DNA of 64,000 nt from Duncaniella dubosii (GCF_004803915.1 NZ_CP039396.1:558001-622000), one strand, 5' to 3'; positions 44,495 through 54,372 are shown, numbered from the stretch's first letter. Numbers and translations: made by a program. The notes: generated from the sequence alone by a model not told the origin.

Positions 44495-46531
44495 CTATTT
44501 TCCTGTGCCAAAACGCGATGTGTCAATGTTTGTTTCTTTGGGTTTGAAGCCGTTGAACCGCCAGATGAATGTCAGTTTGAGATTGTGAGACATGTCGCGC
44601 ACTTTCATCCGGTAATCCTGACCGGCATGGTTGATAGTCATGGTTGGCGACCATTTATTGAAAATGTCATCGGCTTTCAAATCTAGTTCACAGCATCGAT
44701 TCTTTCCGAACTGCCATTTTACGCCGGCATCGACTTTCCATATACTCGATAAGTCGGCTATACCCTGCAATGATGGCGAGATGTAGCTGAAATCAACGGT
44801 CAGTGATACCGGGCAGTTCTGACTGAACTTAAAAGAATTGCTAAATTCACCATAGAATATCCACTTGCTGTTGTCAAAGCCGATGTCATGAAAATGGTCG
44901 GCTTTCTCCCGCTGATTGAAAACATTGGCTGTGGCCGTGGCATTCCAGATATATCCTACACCAAAAGGCGCATAAAGATTAAGCCCGACAACGCGCTTAT
45001 AGTTCATGTTGATGGTCTGATAGATGAGATTCATGGCATCCGGCGATTGGTAGGGAAGCTGCACCGTGGTCTTGTCGCCATATTGGAAATAGAAGGTCGC
45101 TACATATTTTTGCCTGAGGATATAGTTGAACTGGGCATCATATTGAATATAGGGTTGCAACTGGAGATTACCGACAATTGTCGAGTAGTTGTTAATGTGG
45201 CTCGTGCCGCCATGTAGTTCCCAATATGAGGGATATATGCGTTGGGTGTTGAAGTTCAGTTGAAATATGCTTTTTGGTGTTTTGTAGTAAGTCGCCCCAA
45301 ACTGAGGAATAAAATTCCAGTTGTGTTGATATTTGTTGTGATAATATTCACCTTTTGCCGATAGGTTGAACGACAGTCCCCAGTCGAAAGATCGCTGTGT
45401 GCCGGCGTAAAAACTCGCCACATCTTCGCTGAGAATATCATCGAAATCGGGATTGTCGGACATTGCGTAGTGTTGTGAACTGTGATCTTTTGAGTGTTGA
45501 TATTCTGCGCCATAGTTCAGTTGCCACTGTCCAAGCTGATGCTGTTGGTCGACATACACATGCCAGCGGTCTATCGCCTGACGATTTTCAGAGCCAAGCA
45601 GATAATCGGCATCCTTAAATAATGACTGTGAGCGGTTCTCGGAATAGTGGGTATAATCGCCACCGACTGTCATACCAAATGGCGCTGCATAACGCAAGGC
45701 TATGTTATGATAGCCGACAGGGGACAGCATATTGTAGGCATTTGTATAGTTTCCGAGAGTGCCAGAAGAAAGGCTCCAACTCTTTGAATCGGAGATTATC
45801 TGACCGTTGTAAGTGAGTTTAAGCGTTTTCCATGAAGCGGAAGCAAATATGGTATTGTTCCAGTTCTGACCGATTCTGCGCATATCATCCTCAATCATAG
45901 TCCGTTTACCATCATAAAGATGATTCGACCATGTTTCCTCGCGGCTCCACGATTTACTACGTGTCAGTCCATAGTTTAGGTCGAAAGTCCAGTCTTTTAT
46001 AGCGTATGTGGCTGCAAGTACACCGCCATACGAACCATAGTGGGCTTGATTATATCCGGCTCTGACCTGTCCCTGCAAGCCGTCGAGAGGCGTCGGAGTT
46101 TTCAGAACCACATTGATTACGGCACCATTAACATGATACTTAGCCGGGGCGGAATACATAATCTCCACGTTTTTCAGCCTGTCAACCGGAGTGTTGTAGA
46201 GAAGTTGATAAAGATTCTGGAGCGGCATATTGGTAAGCTCGCCATTGAGAATAATAGTGACATTTGAAGCTCCCGTGAGCCATATCATACCGTTGTTGTT
46301 TGTGACGCCGGGCATATAACCGAGAGCCTCAAGGATATTGGTCACAGGCTTGTCCTTGACTATTCCGGGGAGGTCGACTACCATAATTCCGTCCTTACCT
46401 TTGACTTGTGGTTTCTCTCCCTTTACAACAACCTCATCGAGCTGTCTGGTAGAAATTGTATCAGTTGCTTCCGTCTGAGCCACAGCCGATATGAACGTAA
46501 TGAATGAAGCGAATAATATGCCTTTCCTCAT
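44495..46531 (-). CDS. TonB-receptor-like outer-membrane beta-barrel protein
   Basis: The 678-residue protein starts at 46531 (MRKGILFASF) with a signal peptide ending in VAQ. A plug domain follows: QLDEVVVKGEKPQVK, MVVDLPGIVKDKPVTNILEA, GYMPGVTNNNGMIWLTG. The rest is a barrel rich in alternating aromatic strands and matches the outer-membrane beta-barrel family (OMP_b-brl_3) of Bacteroidetes. The ligand is unknown. It is divergent from a two-component system and shares a 150-base promoter region with it, which suggests it is the regulated target. Confidence 0.87.
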   Translation of the reverse strand: MRKGILFASFITFISAVAQTEATDTISTRQLDEVVVKGEKPQVKGKDGIMVVDLPGIVKDKPVTNILEALGYMPGVTNNNGMIWLTGASNVTIILNGELTNMPLQNLYQLLYNTPVDRLKNVEIMYSAPAKYHVNGAVINVVLKTPTPLDGLQGQVRAGYNQAHYGSYGGVLAATYAIKDWTFDLNYGLTRSKSWSREETWSNHLYDGKRTMIEDDMRRIGQNWNNTIFASASWKTLKLTYNGQIISDSKSWSLSSGTLGNYTNAYNMLSPVGYHNIALRYAAPFGMTVGGDYTHYSENRSQSLFKDADYLLGSENRQAIDRWHVYVDQQHQLGQWQLNYGAEYQHSKDHSSQHYAMSDNPDFDDILSEDVASFYAGTQRSFDWGLSFNLSAKGEYYHNKYQHNWNFIPQFGATYYKTPKSIFQLNFNTQRIYPSYWELHGGTSHINNYSTIVGNLQLQPYIQYDAQFNYILRQKYVATFYFQYGDKTTVQLPYQSPDAMNLIYQTINMNYKRVVGLNLYAPFGVGYIWNATATANVFNQREKADHFHDIGFDNSKWIFYGEFSNSFKFSQNCPVSLTVDFSYISPSLQGIADLSSIWKVDAGVKWQFGKNRCCELDLKADDIFNKWSPTMTINHAGQDYRMKVRDMSHNLKLTFIWRFNGFKPKETNIDTSRFGTGK

Positions 46532-46683
46532 AGCTGTTTCGTTTTTGTTTGATGCAAAATTACAGGCATATGGTCTTTGGCAGATAATTCTCAACCTTAT
46601 TTAGTCTTAAATGCTCCCTTATTTAGTCTTAAATTGAAGTGTTACTAAACAATTGTGTGACGGATTATTAGTAACTTCGCATT

Positions 46684-48102
46684 ATGAAACGCTTTAAGAC
46701 TATCTCGACTACGTTTATTGTTGTCATTGCAGTTATTTTCAGCTGCAATGTCTATTATCTCGTAAGCCTGTATAATTCTATAAGAAGTAATGTCGAACGC
46801 GATGTAATGACTGCTTTGGCCGATGCAGATATTGACGACCTAATGTTTCGGGCAGGGAGGGCGCAGGCATTGGCATCAAATGTACAAATGCAGGAAGACA
46901 TTGAAGAATATAATGCCCCCAGAAAAGCAGAAGCATCAACATATAAAGATGAAAACGGTCAACTCATATCAGTCCGGACTGAAGCCGACGGAACTGTTAT
47001 TGAAGAGCGCGCGATGTTATCTGAAAACTCGTCCTATTCCAATCAGATGGTTGATGCTATGAGCCGGCAATTTCACGCTATAATGGATAAATACATCCCT
47101 TACGATATGGAGGTTATGGATAGCGTCTTATATAATCAACTTTCCAATAGGTTCATATATCCGGATTTCCTATGTGTGGAAGTTGTCAACAGTAACGATT
47201 CCGTGATTTGCGGCAATCCCAAATTCAACGGAGAATCAGGATTGGATTCATTCAGCTTCAATATCAATCCTGACGAGGGAATATATTACAAGGCATATAT
47301 GACACCACTAACCCGCCATATACTTTCGCAGATGTTTGGAATCATTATTACGGTATTTCTTCTGATGGTTGCATTCTCTCTGGCGTTTTGGTATCTGTTC
47401 CGCACAGTCTCGCGACTGCGCACCATTGAGGAGATGAAAGATGATTTTGTCAGCAATATGACCCATGAATTGAAAACGCCTATTGCCATAGCATATTCAG
47501 CCAATGACGCTCTGCTCAATTATGACACAACCAACGACCCCGACAAAAAGACAAAGTATCTGACGATTGCAAACAAGCAACTGAGACGACTTGGCGAACT
47601 TGTGGAAAATATCCTTGCAATGAGTATGGAACGTCGAAAAACCATGAAACTCAGACCTGAAGATCTACAGTTACGCGAGTTTGTAGAAGAAATCGCCGCA
47701 GCCCAGCGTATGAGAGGAGATAAGGATATAACCATCAATGTTAATATTCCCGAAAATACCACCATTGAGGCTGACAGGGCGCACTTGGCAAATGTACTGA
47801 ACAATCTGATTGACAATGCTATCAAATACTCCAGAGATAGCGTTGAGATAACGGTAACCGGCGACAGCCATGATCTTTCGGTAAGAGATAACGGCATCGG
47901 CATTCCGTCAAAATCCATTCCCTACCTGTTCAATAAGTTCTACCGCGTTCCGCATGGCAACCGTCAGGATGTCCGTGGCTATGGCATAGGACTATATTAT
48001 GTAAAGAGTATTCTCGACAAAATGGGCTGGGATATTGAGGCCAAGAGTACAGAAGGTGAAGGCTCGGTGTTCACTATTAAATACAGCAAAGATGAGCAAT
48101 AA
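46684..48102 (+). CDS. Sensor histidine kinase
   Basis: The 472-residue kinase has a membrane segment near the N-terminus (residues 9-30), a periplasmic domain of about 190 residues with helical content, a second membrane segment (IIITVFLLMVAFSLAFWYLF) and no HAMP domain. The HisKA helix has FVSNMTHELKTPIAIAYS with phospho-acceptor His261. The ATP domain has NVLNNLIDNAIKYS, VRDNGIGIPSKS and GYGIGLYYVKSI. Layout and sequence remind me of RprX-type kinases of Bacteroides, but that link is tentative. Its stop overlaps the regulator gene. Confidence 0.92.
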   Translation: MKRFKTISTTFIVVIAVIFSCNVYYLVSLYNSIRSNVERDVMTALADADIDDLMFRAGRAQALASNVQMQEDIEEYNAPRKAEASTYKDENGQLISVRTEADGTVIEERAMLSENSSYSNQMVDAMSRQFHAIMDKYIPYDMEVMDSVLYNQLSNRFIYPDFLCVEVVNSNDSVICGNPKFNGESGLDSFSFNINPDEGIYYKAYMTPLTRHILSQMFGIIITVFLLMVAFSLAFWYLFRTVSRLRTIEEMKDDFVSNMTHELKTPIAIAYSANDALLNYDTTNDPDKKTKYLTIANKQLRRLGELVENILAMSMERRKTMKLRPEDLQLREFVEEIAAAQRMRGDKDITINVNIPENTTIEADRAHLANVLNNLIDNAIKYSRDSVEITVTGDSHDLSVRDNGIGIPSKSIPYLFNKFYRVPHGNRQDVRGYGIGLYYVKSILDKMGWDIEAKSTEGEGSVFTIKYSKDEQ

Positions 48103-48772
48103 GATACTGTTTGTAGAAGATGAGGAAGACCTGACGCTGATTGTCGCCGACACTCTGCGCGGGCAAGGCTATGAAGTTGTCACTGCTGTTGATGGCGTAG
48201 TCGGACTTGAGAAATTCAAAACCGAAGCTGCCGATATAGTCGTGGCTGATGTCATGATGCCCAAAATGGATGGGTTCACTATGGCGAAGGAGATAAGGAA
48301 ATTGTCGCCGACAGTACCATTGCTTTTCCTCACCGCAAAAAGCACAATAGATGATGTTGAGCAAGGTTTTGAAATCGGAGCCAACGACTATCTTAAAAAG
48401 CCCTTTGAACTCCGCGAACTGATAGTGCGGATTAAAGCACTATTAAGAAGGTATGGTGACAATCGCACCGAGGATATCCGGTTTGCAATTGGAGCCTATA
48501 CTTTTAACGTAACGACCCAGACACTATCATTTGGCGACAAAGAGACAGAGCTGTCTCACTTTGAAGCCAAGATTCTTGAACATCTGGCAACCAATATCGG
48601 CAAGACTGTCGATGCCTCAGAATTGATGATTGCCGTATGGCAGCGCGATGAACAAAGCAACCGCAACTCCCTGCATGGTTACATCCACAAACTCCGCCGA
48701 ACCCTGCGTCACGACCCCACAATTTCTATCATCAACCAGCGTGGGTTCGGCTATATGCTCACCATTAAATGA
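48092..48772 (+). CDS. OmpR/PhoB-type response regulator
   Basis: The 226-residue regulator has a receiver domain (ILFVEDEEDL acidic pocket, phospho-acceptor Asp53 in VVADVMMPKMDG, Thr in FLTAKS, Lys in DYLKKPFE) and a C-terminal winged helix with SHFEAKILEHLATN and YIHKLRRTLRHD. The start is the ATG at 48092 that overlaps the kinase stop. It is the partner of the kinase just upstream and probably controls the outer-membrane genes on both sides. Confidence 0.94.
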   Translation: MSNKILFVEDEEDLTLIVADTLRGQGYEVVTAVDGVVGLEKFKTEAADIVVADVMMPKMDGFTMAKEIRKLSPTVPLLFLTAKSTIDDVEQGFEIGANDYLKKPFELRELIVRIKALLRRYGDNRTEDIRFAIGAYTFNVTTQTLSFGDKETELSHFEAKILEHLATNIGKTVDASELMIAVWQRDEQSNRNSLHGYIHKLRRTLRHDPTISIINQRGFGYMLTIK

Positions 48773-49572
48773 ACCGGACTATGAAAGCTTACATCCTTAC
48801 ATTTGTTATCTGCCTGGCGGCACCGCTGGCGGGTTTCGCACAGCGGGAAGTGCCGGACACAATCAGTCTGCGCTGCGACTCATTGGCTAAATCCATCAAT
48901 ATCGGCGGTTTAGTCAAAAGCGACAATCTGACCTCATACATCGGTCCGACATTTCAATATGCCCCTGAGAACACCCCGCTCGTCGATAATAGTGCTTCAG
49001 CTCCTTTAAAACTGAATATCCCCGATTTTACCTTTGCTCCGGGACAAGCTTCAATCTTCCGGTGGACAAATGGGGAATTCATAGCCTCGGGCGGTACTAC
49101 GGTATATCCGGGACTGATGCAGATTGACAGTGGTGCTCTCCGTGTATTTCATCGATTTGGGAACTTTGACATATATGTTGGAGGGAAAGTTAACAAGTAT
49201 GGATTTTTCAGAGGCATACACACTCAATACGGAGTGGATGGAAGCATCACATATAATTTATCTCCGACAACCTCATTCACAGCATTTGGCACATACTATT
49301 TCGGCAGACCGCCTATGATTGGCGGCGGACTGCCAATGCCACCAGCAATGGTTGGCTACTACGATACGTCTAAATTCGGAGGGTACGTCAACCAATCGTT
49401 AGGCGAGCGATTTGGGGTTCTTGTCGGTGTCCAGACCGTCCAACAGGTGTACACCCGGGAATACCGTCCCGAACCAATAGTTACTCCCTACGTCAAAGTA
49501 GGCACCGGAAAGAAAAAAGTAGCAATCGGCCTTCCTGTTGGTCAAATTCTACACGGCATACTCACAAGATAG
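48769..49572 (+). CDS. Secreted outer-membrane-type protein, third gene of the two-component operon
   Basis: The 267-residue protein overlaps the regulator stop by ATGA. It has a signal peptide (ICLAAPLAGFA before QREVPD) and beta-rich sequence with repeats of aromatic strands (FRWTNGEFIASGGTTVY, YVGGKVNKYGFFRGIHTQYG, FTAFGTYYFGRPP), fitting a small outer-membrane barrel. I cannot name the family. Co-transcription with a two-component system suggests a sensing or target role at the outer membrane. Confidence 0.75.
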   Translation: MNRTMKAYILTFVICLAAPLAGFAQREVPDTISLRCDSLAKSINIGGLVKSDNLTSYIGPTFQYAPENTPLVDNSASAPLKLNIPDFTFAPGQASIFRWTNGEFIASGGTTVYPGLMQIDSGALRVFHRFGNFDIYVGGKVNKYGFFRGIHTQYGVDGSITYNLSPTTSFTAFGTYYFGRPPMIGGGLPMPPAMVGYYDTSKFGGYVNQSLGERFGVLVGVQTVQQVYTREYRPEPIVTPYVKVGTGKKKVAIGLPVGQILHGILTR

Positions 49573-49631
49573 CTATCTGCAACGAGAGCATAGTTTAACA
49601 TTTCTCTTTCGCAAATATATTCATCTATTTT

Positions 49632-49722
49632 GGTTTGGTTCGGGCTTTATATATGCCCGGTTAAACCTAAACCTATATATAGAGGCGGGGCAAAAGAAAA
49701 TGGCTCCCCATAATTTTCTTTT
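49632..49722. terminator. Tandem hairpins after the cargo operon
   Basis: GGTTTGGTTCGGGC pairs with GCCCGG...AACCTAAACC (bulged), then AAAAGAAAAT (49692-49701) pairs with ATTTTCTTTT (49713-49722). The second has a T-run after it and is a good intrinsic terminator. Confidence 0.7.
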
Positions 49723-49735
49723 TCCTCAGCTATAG

Positions 49736-49833
49736 TTTGAACACAGAATTTGAACACAAGGGCATGAACATGGTGTATGCCAAAGCGGCTCGAAATGAGT
49801 TGGCGCGGAGTTGTGTTCAGATTTGTGTTCAAA
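49736..49833. repeat. Right integrase arm-type sites (four copies)
   Basis: TTTGAACACA lies at 49736-49745 and 49749-49758; TGTGTTCAGA at 49812-49821 and TGTGTTCAAA at 49824-49833. Together with the left group this gives eight copies, two in each direction at each end, all inside the element. Confidence 0.75.
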
Positions 49834-49886
49834 GCAAAAGAAAAAGCAGCTACGATTCATTTCGTAACTGCTTAGTTTTCAAGAGG

Positions 49887-49960
49887 TGGTCCCACTTGGG
49901 CTTGAACCAAGGACTCCCTGATTATGAGTCAGGTGCTCTAACCAACTGAGCTATAGGACC
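49887..49960 (-). tRNA. tRNA(CAT), Met or lysidine-type Ile; integration target
   Basis: The 74-nt tRNA has acceptor arms GGTCCTA and TGGGACC, anticodon stem CCTGA/TCAGG with loop CTCATAA (anticodon CAT), T-arm GGTTCAAGCCC and discriminator A; CCA is not encoded. The anticodon-arm sequence GACTCATAATC resembles tRNA-Ile2 more than elongator Met, but I cannot decide. The element's right attachment core (49901-49929) lies inside the gene, and the 3' part of the tRNA (49887-49900) is supplied by the element side. Confidence 0.92.
49901..49929. repeat. Right attachment core (attR) inside the tRNA
   Basis: Identical over 29 bases to 34400-34428. The segment runs from the T-arm to the anticodon loop of the tRNA(CAT) gene. 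Confidence 0.88.
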
Positions 49961-50103
49961 TTACGCAATTGCGTAGCTATCAGATACGCATAAGGCATAA
50001 GCCTCAGAACTTTTAGCGTTGCAAAGTTAGACATTTTTTTTATTTCCAACAATATGTTTGGCATTTTTTTGAAAAAATTTTATCCTGCGTGCCGATAATT
50101 CAT

Positions 50104-50111
50104 TATATTTG
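50104..50111 (+). promoter_or_regulatory. Promoter -7 box of the SWIM/McrBC operon
   Basis: TATATTTG matches TAnnTTTG, 44 bases upstream of the SWIM gene start. The -33 box is unclear. Confidence 0.55.
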
Positions 50112-50155
50112 CAAATAATCTTCATGTCATCCCTCCTACGCACATTTACCCTACG

Positions 50156-51886
50156 ATGAAACTTAATTTAAAGCTATTCGAACAGCAAGTCGACCCTACA
50201 ATACTTCAGCGCGGACTGAAATATTATAGAGCAGACCGCGTTGATGAAATCGAGCGTTCAGACGATGGCAAGGAAATTGATTTCATCGTAGTAGGCAATG
50301 AGCCTTATAAAGTCCACATTTCAACTGACGGTGATGAGGTGGTCGACTACAGTTGTGACTGTCCGTATGACATGGGGCCTGTATGCAAGCATGTCGTGGC
50401 TGCACTGTTCGAACTTCAGCATGATTCTTTTACAGAATATGAAGACATCACACCGTCAGATTCAAGGAAAGATATAAAATCAAAATCCGCTTCCGTTCCA
50501 AAAAGAAAAAATATCACGACTAAAGATATTGACAGGATTCTTGATTCGCTCTCACCCGAAGAACTTAAGAGCTTTATCCGAAATGAGATTTCAGACCGCG
50601 CCGTGAAAATGCGTCTCGTCAGTATGTATGGCGAAAAAGTCATGCCTCCTTCCACTGAAACCTACCGTTCTCAGATCCGCTCTATTATCTCAGAAGCCGG
50701 CGGACGTTACGGATATGTCGAATACCACTCTGCACGAATGGTCGGAAACAGCATACAGGAAATTCTTGATCACACGCAAGAAAATATTTCAAACGGGCAA
50801 TGGGAAGCGGCATTTGCCAAAATAAAAGCCGTCATCGAGGAAGCTGAAACAATCGTCTCGTGTGGTGACGACAGCAACGGTTATCTCGGAGCAGTCGTAG
50901 CCAGAGCTTTTAGTATCCTAAACAATATAGCTGCCGGATGTATTCCCGAACCGCTGCGGACAGAGCTGTTCGACTACGTTATGAAAAACTATGAAACCGG
51001 CTTCCTTTCCGGATGGGGATGGAACATAAATTTCATTAAGGCAGCCTTAGAACTCGCCTCTGACGACAAGGGACTGGACCGGATTGAAAAATCAATCCCC
51101 ATCGGCAAATATGAGCCATCTTCATTGCGAGAACGCGACGGGATGGAGATAATGGCCCGACTCCTTGAAAAACGTTATTCAAAGGATGCCGCCGATAAAT
51201 TCATATATGAAAACCGTGCAAACCCGGATTTCAGGGAAAGACTTCTCCAATCGGCCATCGATTCTAAAGACTATGACACTGCTCTCCGTCTCGCAGATGA
51301 AGGAATTGCTTCTGACGATAGCTGGACTGCTCTCACCCACGCATGGGAGGATTATAAACTGAAAATATACATACTCCTGAATGACGCTCCCAATATAGCA
51401 AGTCTCGCACAAAAAATATTTTTAGATGACTCCAATATCAGAACTGACAAGGACGAAATTTACCGGCTGATCAAGGAGAATATACCGGCGGAGGACTGGA
51501 GTGAATGTGTGGCAAATCTTATTTCCAGAATTAAAACGGCAAACAGATATTCGACATTCGACAATCTTAAATTCATTTACATCAAGGAAAGCATGTGGGA
51601 TGAATATTTCCACCTCCTCACCCTTCACCCCGACCTCCCACATCTCGAAGAAGCAGAACCATACTTCAAAACCCTGCATCACGACGAATTCATCAGCCTA
51701 TATGTCGAATCAATACGGCTCTTTACCGACCGGAACATGGGGCGCAGCTCCTACCAGCAAGTGACACGCTATCTAAGGCATCTGAAAAAATTAGGCGAGC
51801 GCCGGACTGCCGACGACCTTGCTACCGAACTGAAAAACAAATATCCCAGACGCCGGGCATTGATTGAAGAACTCAGGAATCTATGA
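50156..51886 (+). CDS. SWIM zinc-finger protein
   Basis: The 576-residue protein has a SWIM zinc motif at about residues 67-80 (SCDCPYDMGPVCKHVV, the CxC...CxH pattern), a Ser/Lys-rich linker, and a long helical-repeat region that takes up the rest (for example DRILDSLSPEELKSFIRNEI, LRTELFDYVMKNYETGF). SWIM domains bind DNA or proteins. Bacterial SWIM proteins of this layout often sit beside helicases or restriction genes. Here an McrB-like gene starts 79 bases downstream on the same strand, so a role in the same system is likely but inferred. Confidence 0.85.
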   Translation: MKLNLKLFEQQVDPTILQRGLKYYRADRVDEIERSDDGKEIDFIVVGNEPYKVHISTDGDEVVDYSCDCPYDMGPVCKHVVAALFELQHDSFTEYEDITPSDSRKDIKSKSASVPKRKNITTKDIDRILDSLSPEELKSFIRNEISDRAVKMRLVSMYGEKVMPPSTETYRSQIRSIISEAGGRYGYVEYHSARMVGNSIQEILDHTQENISNGQWEAAFAKIKAVIEEAETIVSCGDDSNGYLGAVVARAFSILNNIAAGCIPEPLRTELFDYVMKNYETGFLSGWGWNINFIKAALELASDDKGLDRIEKSIPIGKYEPSSLRERDGMEIMARLLEKRYSKDAADKFIYENRANPDFRERLLQSAIDSKDYDTALRLADEGIASDDSWTALTHAWEDYKLKIYILLNDAPNIASLAQKIFLDDSNIRTDKDEIYRLIKENIPAEDWSECVANLISRIKTANRYSTFDNLKFIYIKESMWDEYFHLLTLHPDLPHLEEAEPYFKTLHHDEFISLYVESIRLFTDRNMGRSSYQQVTRYLRHLKKLGERRTADDLATELKNKYPRRRALIEELRNL

Positions 51887-51965
51887 CAGAATCAGCCCAC
51901 TGTCATTCTCTGCAATATATAACCTTTTTACTTATTCACACAAACCTCAACCGATCATAAGATCT

Positions 51966-53885
51966 ATGGACCGAACAGATTTTATCGAAACCCGGACAGA
52001 TGTCATAAAAAATATCTATACACTATATTCCTATACCCTCTCAGATGAAAACGAAAGGGGATGGGCATTGGAGCGTTTTATGAAAGGCAAATGTTTCATC
52101 GTCGAGCCTTTCGGCAACACGCTCATGTTTTCTCCCAGCCGTTTCAGCGGCTACAAGGACAACACTTGGCAAAAACATTGCGAGATGCGTGGCGACGGAA
52201 CTCAGACCAACGATAACTTCCGCAATCTTAAACTGTATAAGGACGTGGAAGACCCTTGGCTAACAATGAAATTTGACGAATTTCTGAAGAGATTCGATTT
52301 ACAGCGTAATGAGCCTAAATTTTTCATTCCTGCCAACATGAATCTTAACGATCTGGAATCCGAACGCCATTGCTTCTTCATCAGCCCTACACATTGTAAC
52401 GGCCAAAAGGAAACGGCGTGGAAAAGTTTCCGCGACAAGGGCATCGCTGCAATCGGATGGGAGAATGATGACTACTCCGATGTTGCTATTGAAGATATAA
52501 AAAAGATATATGCCGACCAGCCGAAAGCCGCGGAAGCCTTCAGCCTCATGAAGCTGATAAAAGAAGGCGATATAATCTGCTGCACCAACAATAACCGCGG
52601 ACTGTGGGGAATAGGCATCGCCACTTCCGGATATAAATATGATGAAAATATCCATTATGCCGGAAAAGATGACAATGACGAAGATTCTTTCTACTCTCAC
52701 TACGTCGAAGTCGCATGGCTTTGTTTCAAAGAACAAGGCTATATTCTTACCGCCGAATTAAACATCTCCCCGACCGAAAAGCAATGGCAACCTTACGGGA
52801 CACTGACACGAAAAGAAATTCCCGACTATATCAACAATTACCTTCTAAAACTAAATCCGTGGAATATGGAGAAACATTATAAATACGAGCACTACATCAA
52901 TCTTCTGAAAGCCAACAAAAACCTTATTCTCACAGGTGCTCCCGGCACAGGCAAGACATATCTCGCCAAAGCTATCGCAGAAGAAATGAATGCAGAGACA
53001 GGATTTGTCCAATTCCATCCATCCTACGATTACACTGATTTTGTAGAAGGACTCCGCCCCACCCCGCCTGACAAAAACGGCAATATCGGATTTGAGCGAA
53101 AAGACGGAGTGTTCAAGGAATTCTGCAAATCAGCAATTTGCTTTGATAACAGTTTTAATCAAAAACCTTATAAGCATATTAATAAGACAAATACTCAATG
53201 TGAGCCATCAAATACAAGGACTTTCTATCAGCTATATGAAGATTTAAAACGCCGCATAATAAATCGTGAGGTCACTTTATACACTAAATATCCTAAAAAT
53301 ATTATGGATGTACGTGTTGAGGACAATTATATCCTTTATAAAAAAGGAGACCGTTTTGACTCAAATTATATAAATATTGATTATGTTTTTAAGATCTACC
53401 ATTATTATAAAGACAAGCATATATATGATATAACACGGTGCACATTTAACGAATTCTGTCAAATTATAGGCAATACGCTTAACTATACTTATTACAGAGG
53501 AATAGTTCAAGAATTGCTAAATATGAGCCATGATAATCCAACTAAAAACAAATTATCGCCTATTGCACCTTCCAATTCAACAACACCACATAACCAGCAG
53601 ACAGACGCACAATTCTGCACAAATAAGCCTTTCGTCTTCATAATCGACGAAATAAACCGTGGTGAGATTTCCAAAATTTTCGGAGAGCTATTTTTCAGCA
53701 TCGATCCGGGCTATAGAGGCAAAAAGGGAAAGGTCAAGACCCAATACCAGAATCTTATCACTGATAAATCCGATTCTTTTTATGAAGGATTCTTTGTACC
53801 TGACAATGTCTACCTGATAGGGACAATGAATGATATTGACCGTAGTGTCGAAAGCATTGATTTTGCAATGCGCAGACGTTTTGCA
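51966..53885 (+). pseudogene. mcrB: McrB-like type IV restriction NTPase, 5' part, split by IS66
   Basis: This is the first 640 codons of a McrB-like protein. Residues 1-110 form an unknown N-terminal domain. Residues of about 135-300 look like an EVE/PUA-like reader of modified bases (CFFISPTHCNGQ, FRDKGIAAIGW, LIKEGDIICC, GLWGIGIATSGY). Walker A GAPGTGKT starts at residue 324. Walker B is FVFIIDEINRGEISKIFGEL (near 560), and GTMNDIDRSVESIDFAMRRRF holds the NxxD-type element of the family. The gene is cut after the codon at 53883-53885 by an IS66-family insertion, and translation as it stands ends at 53912 inside the insertion. Without the insertion the protein would have 758 residues. Confidence 0.88.
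53878..53885. repeat. Target-site duplication of the IS66 element, left copy
   Basis: GTTTTGCA directly precedes the left inverted repeat; the same eight bases lie at 56456-56463 after the right one. Eight bases is the usual duplication for IS66. Confidence 0.92.
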
Positions 53886-53955
53886 GTACAACCATCCGCG
53901 ATAGCATATTGACGAACTCCGAAAGAGAGTTGTATCTTTGTCGACAAAAAGAATC

Positions 53956-54372
53956 ATGGGTTATAACAAGTCTTTGTCCGATGTCTATTCAGAGACATGG
54001 ACGCGTTACAAGAATCAATGCGAGACAGACGGCTATATCGCATTGAACCGTTTCTGTGCCGGTACCGGCGTCAACGTCCAGCGGCTTTATGAGTGGCTTC
54101 GGCGCCGCAAAATCAGCATAAGCGATTATCAACGCAGTCTGCCGGAGAGACCGGATTCGTCGCGGGAAGGTGGCGGGCCGTTATTCCGGGAGGTTAAGGT
54201 TCCCGGTATTCAGGTTGCGGATGAGAGCCGGGATGTCGGTGCCACCAGTGTCGTGCGTGACGTGCACATCGAACTCGGTTGGGGCCGAGGCGTGAGTCTG
54301 GGAGAGATAAGCGCGGAGGGGCTGGCGCTTCTGGTGGATGTCATGACACGCAGGAGTGATGTGGAGTCTTGA
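53956..54372 (+). CDS. tnpA: IS66 accessory protein TnpA
   Basis: The 138-residue protein has a helix-turn-helix (FCAGTGVNVQRLYEWLRRRK) typical of the first IS66 open frame and a more variable C-terminus with VHIELGWGRGVSLGEIS. I start at the ATG at 53956; an upstream TTG adds six residues but lacks a ribosome site. It overlaps tnpB by 17 bases in another frame, the usual coupling in IS66. Confidence 0.88.
   Translation: MGYNKSLSDVYSETWTRYKNQCETDGYIALNRFCAGTGVNVQRLYEWLRRRKISISDYQRSLPERPDSSREGGGPLFREVKVPGIQVADESRDVGATSVVRDVHIELGWGRGVSLGEISAEGLALLVDVMTRRSDVES

Larger units (their letters stand above)
34400..49929. mobile_element. Integrative mobilizable element (NBU-like), about 15.5 kb
   Basis: The ends are marked by a 29-bp perfect direct repeat (34400-34428 and 49901-49929), the right copy lying within a tRNA(CAT) gene. 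Inside are a tyrosine integrase at the left end, a DUF3853/RepA-like ATPase/primase block, DUF3408, MobC and a MOB relaxase, but no conjugation (tra) genes, so it needs a helper for transfer. This gene set and order is that of NBU-type mobilizable elements of Bacteroidales. Cargo is a DUF3800/nuclease-like pair, an unknown gene and a two-component system with outer-membrane proteins. Confidence 0.85.
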
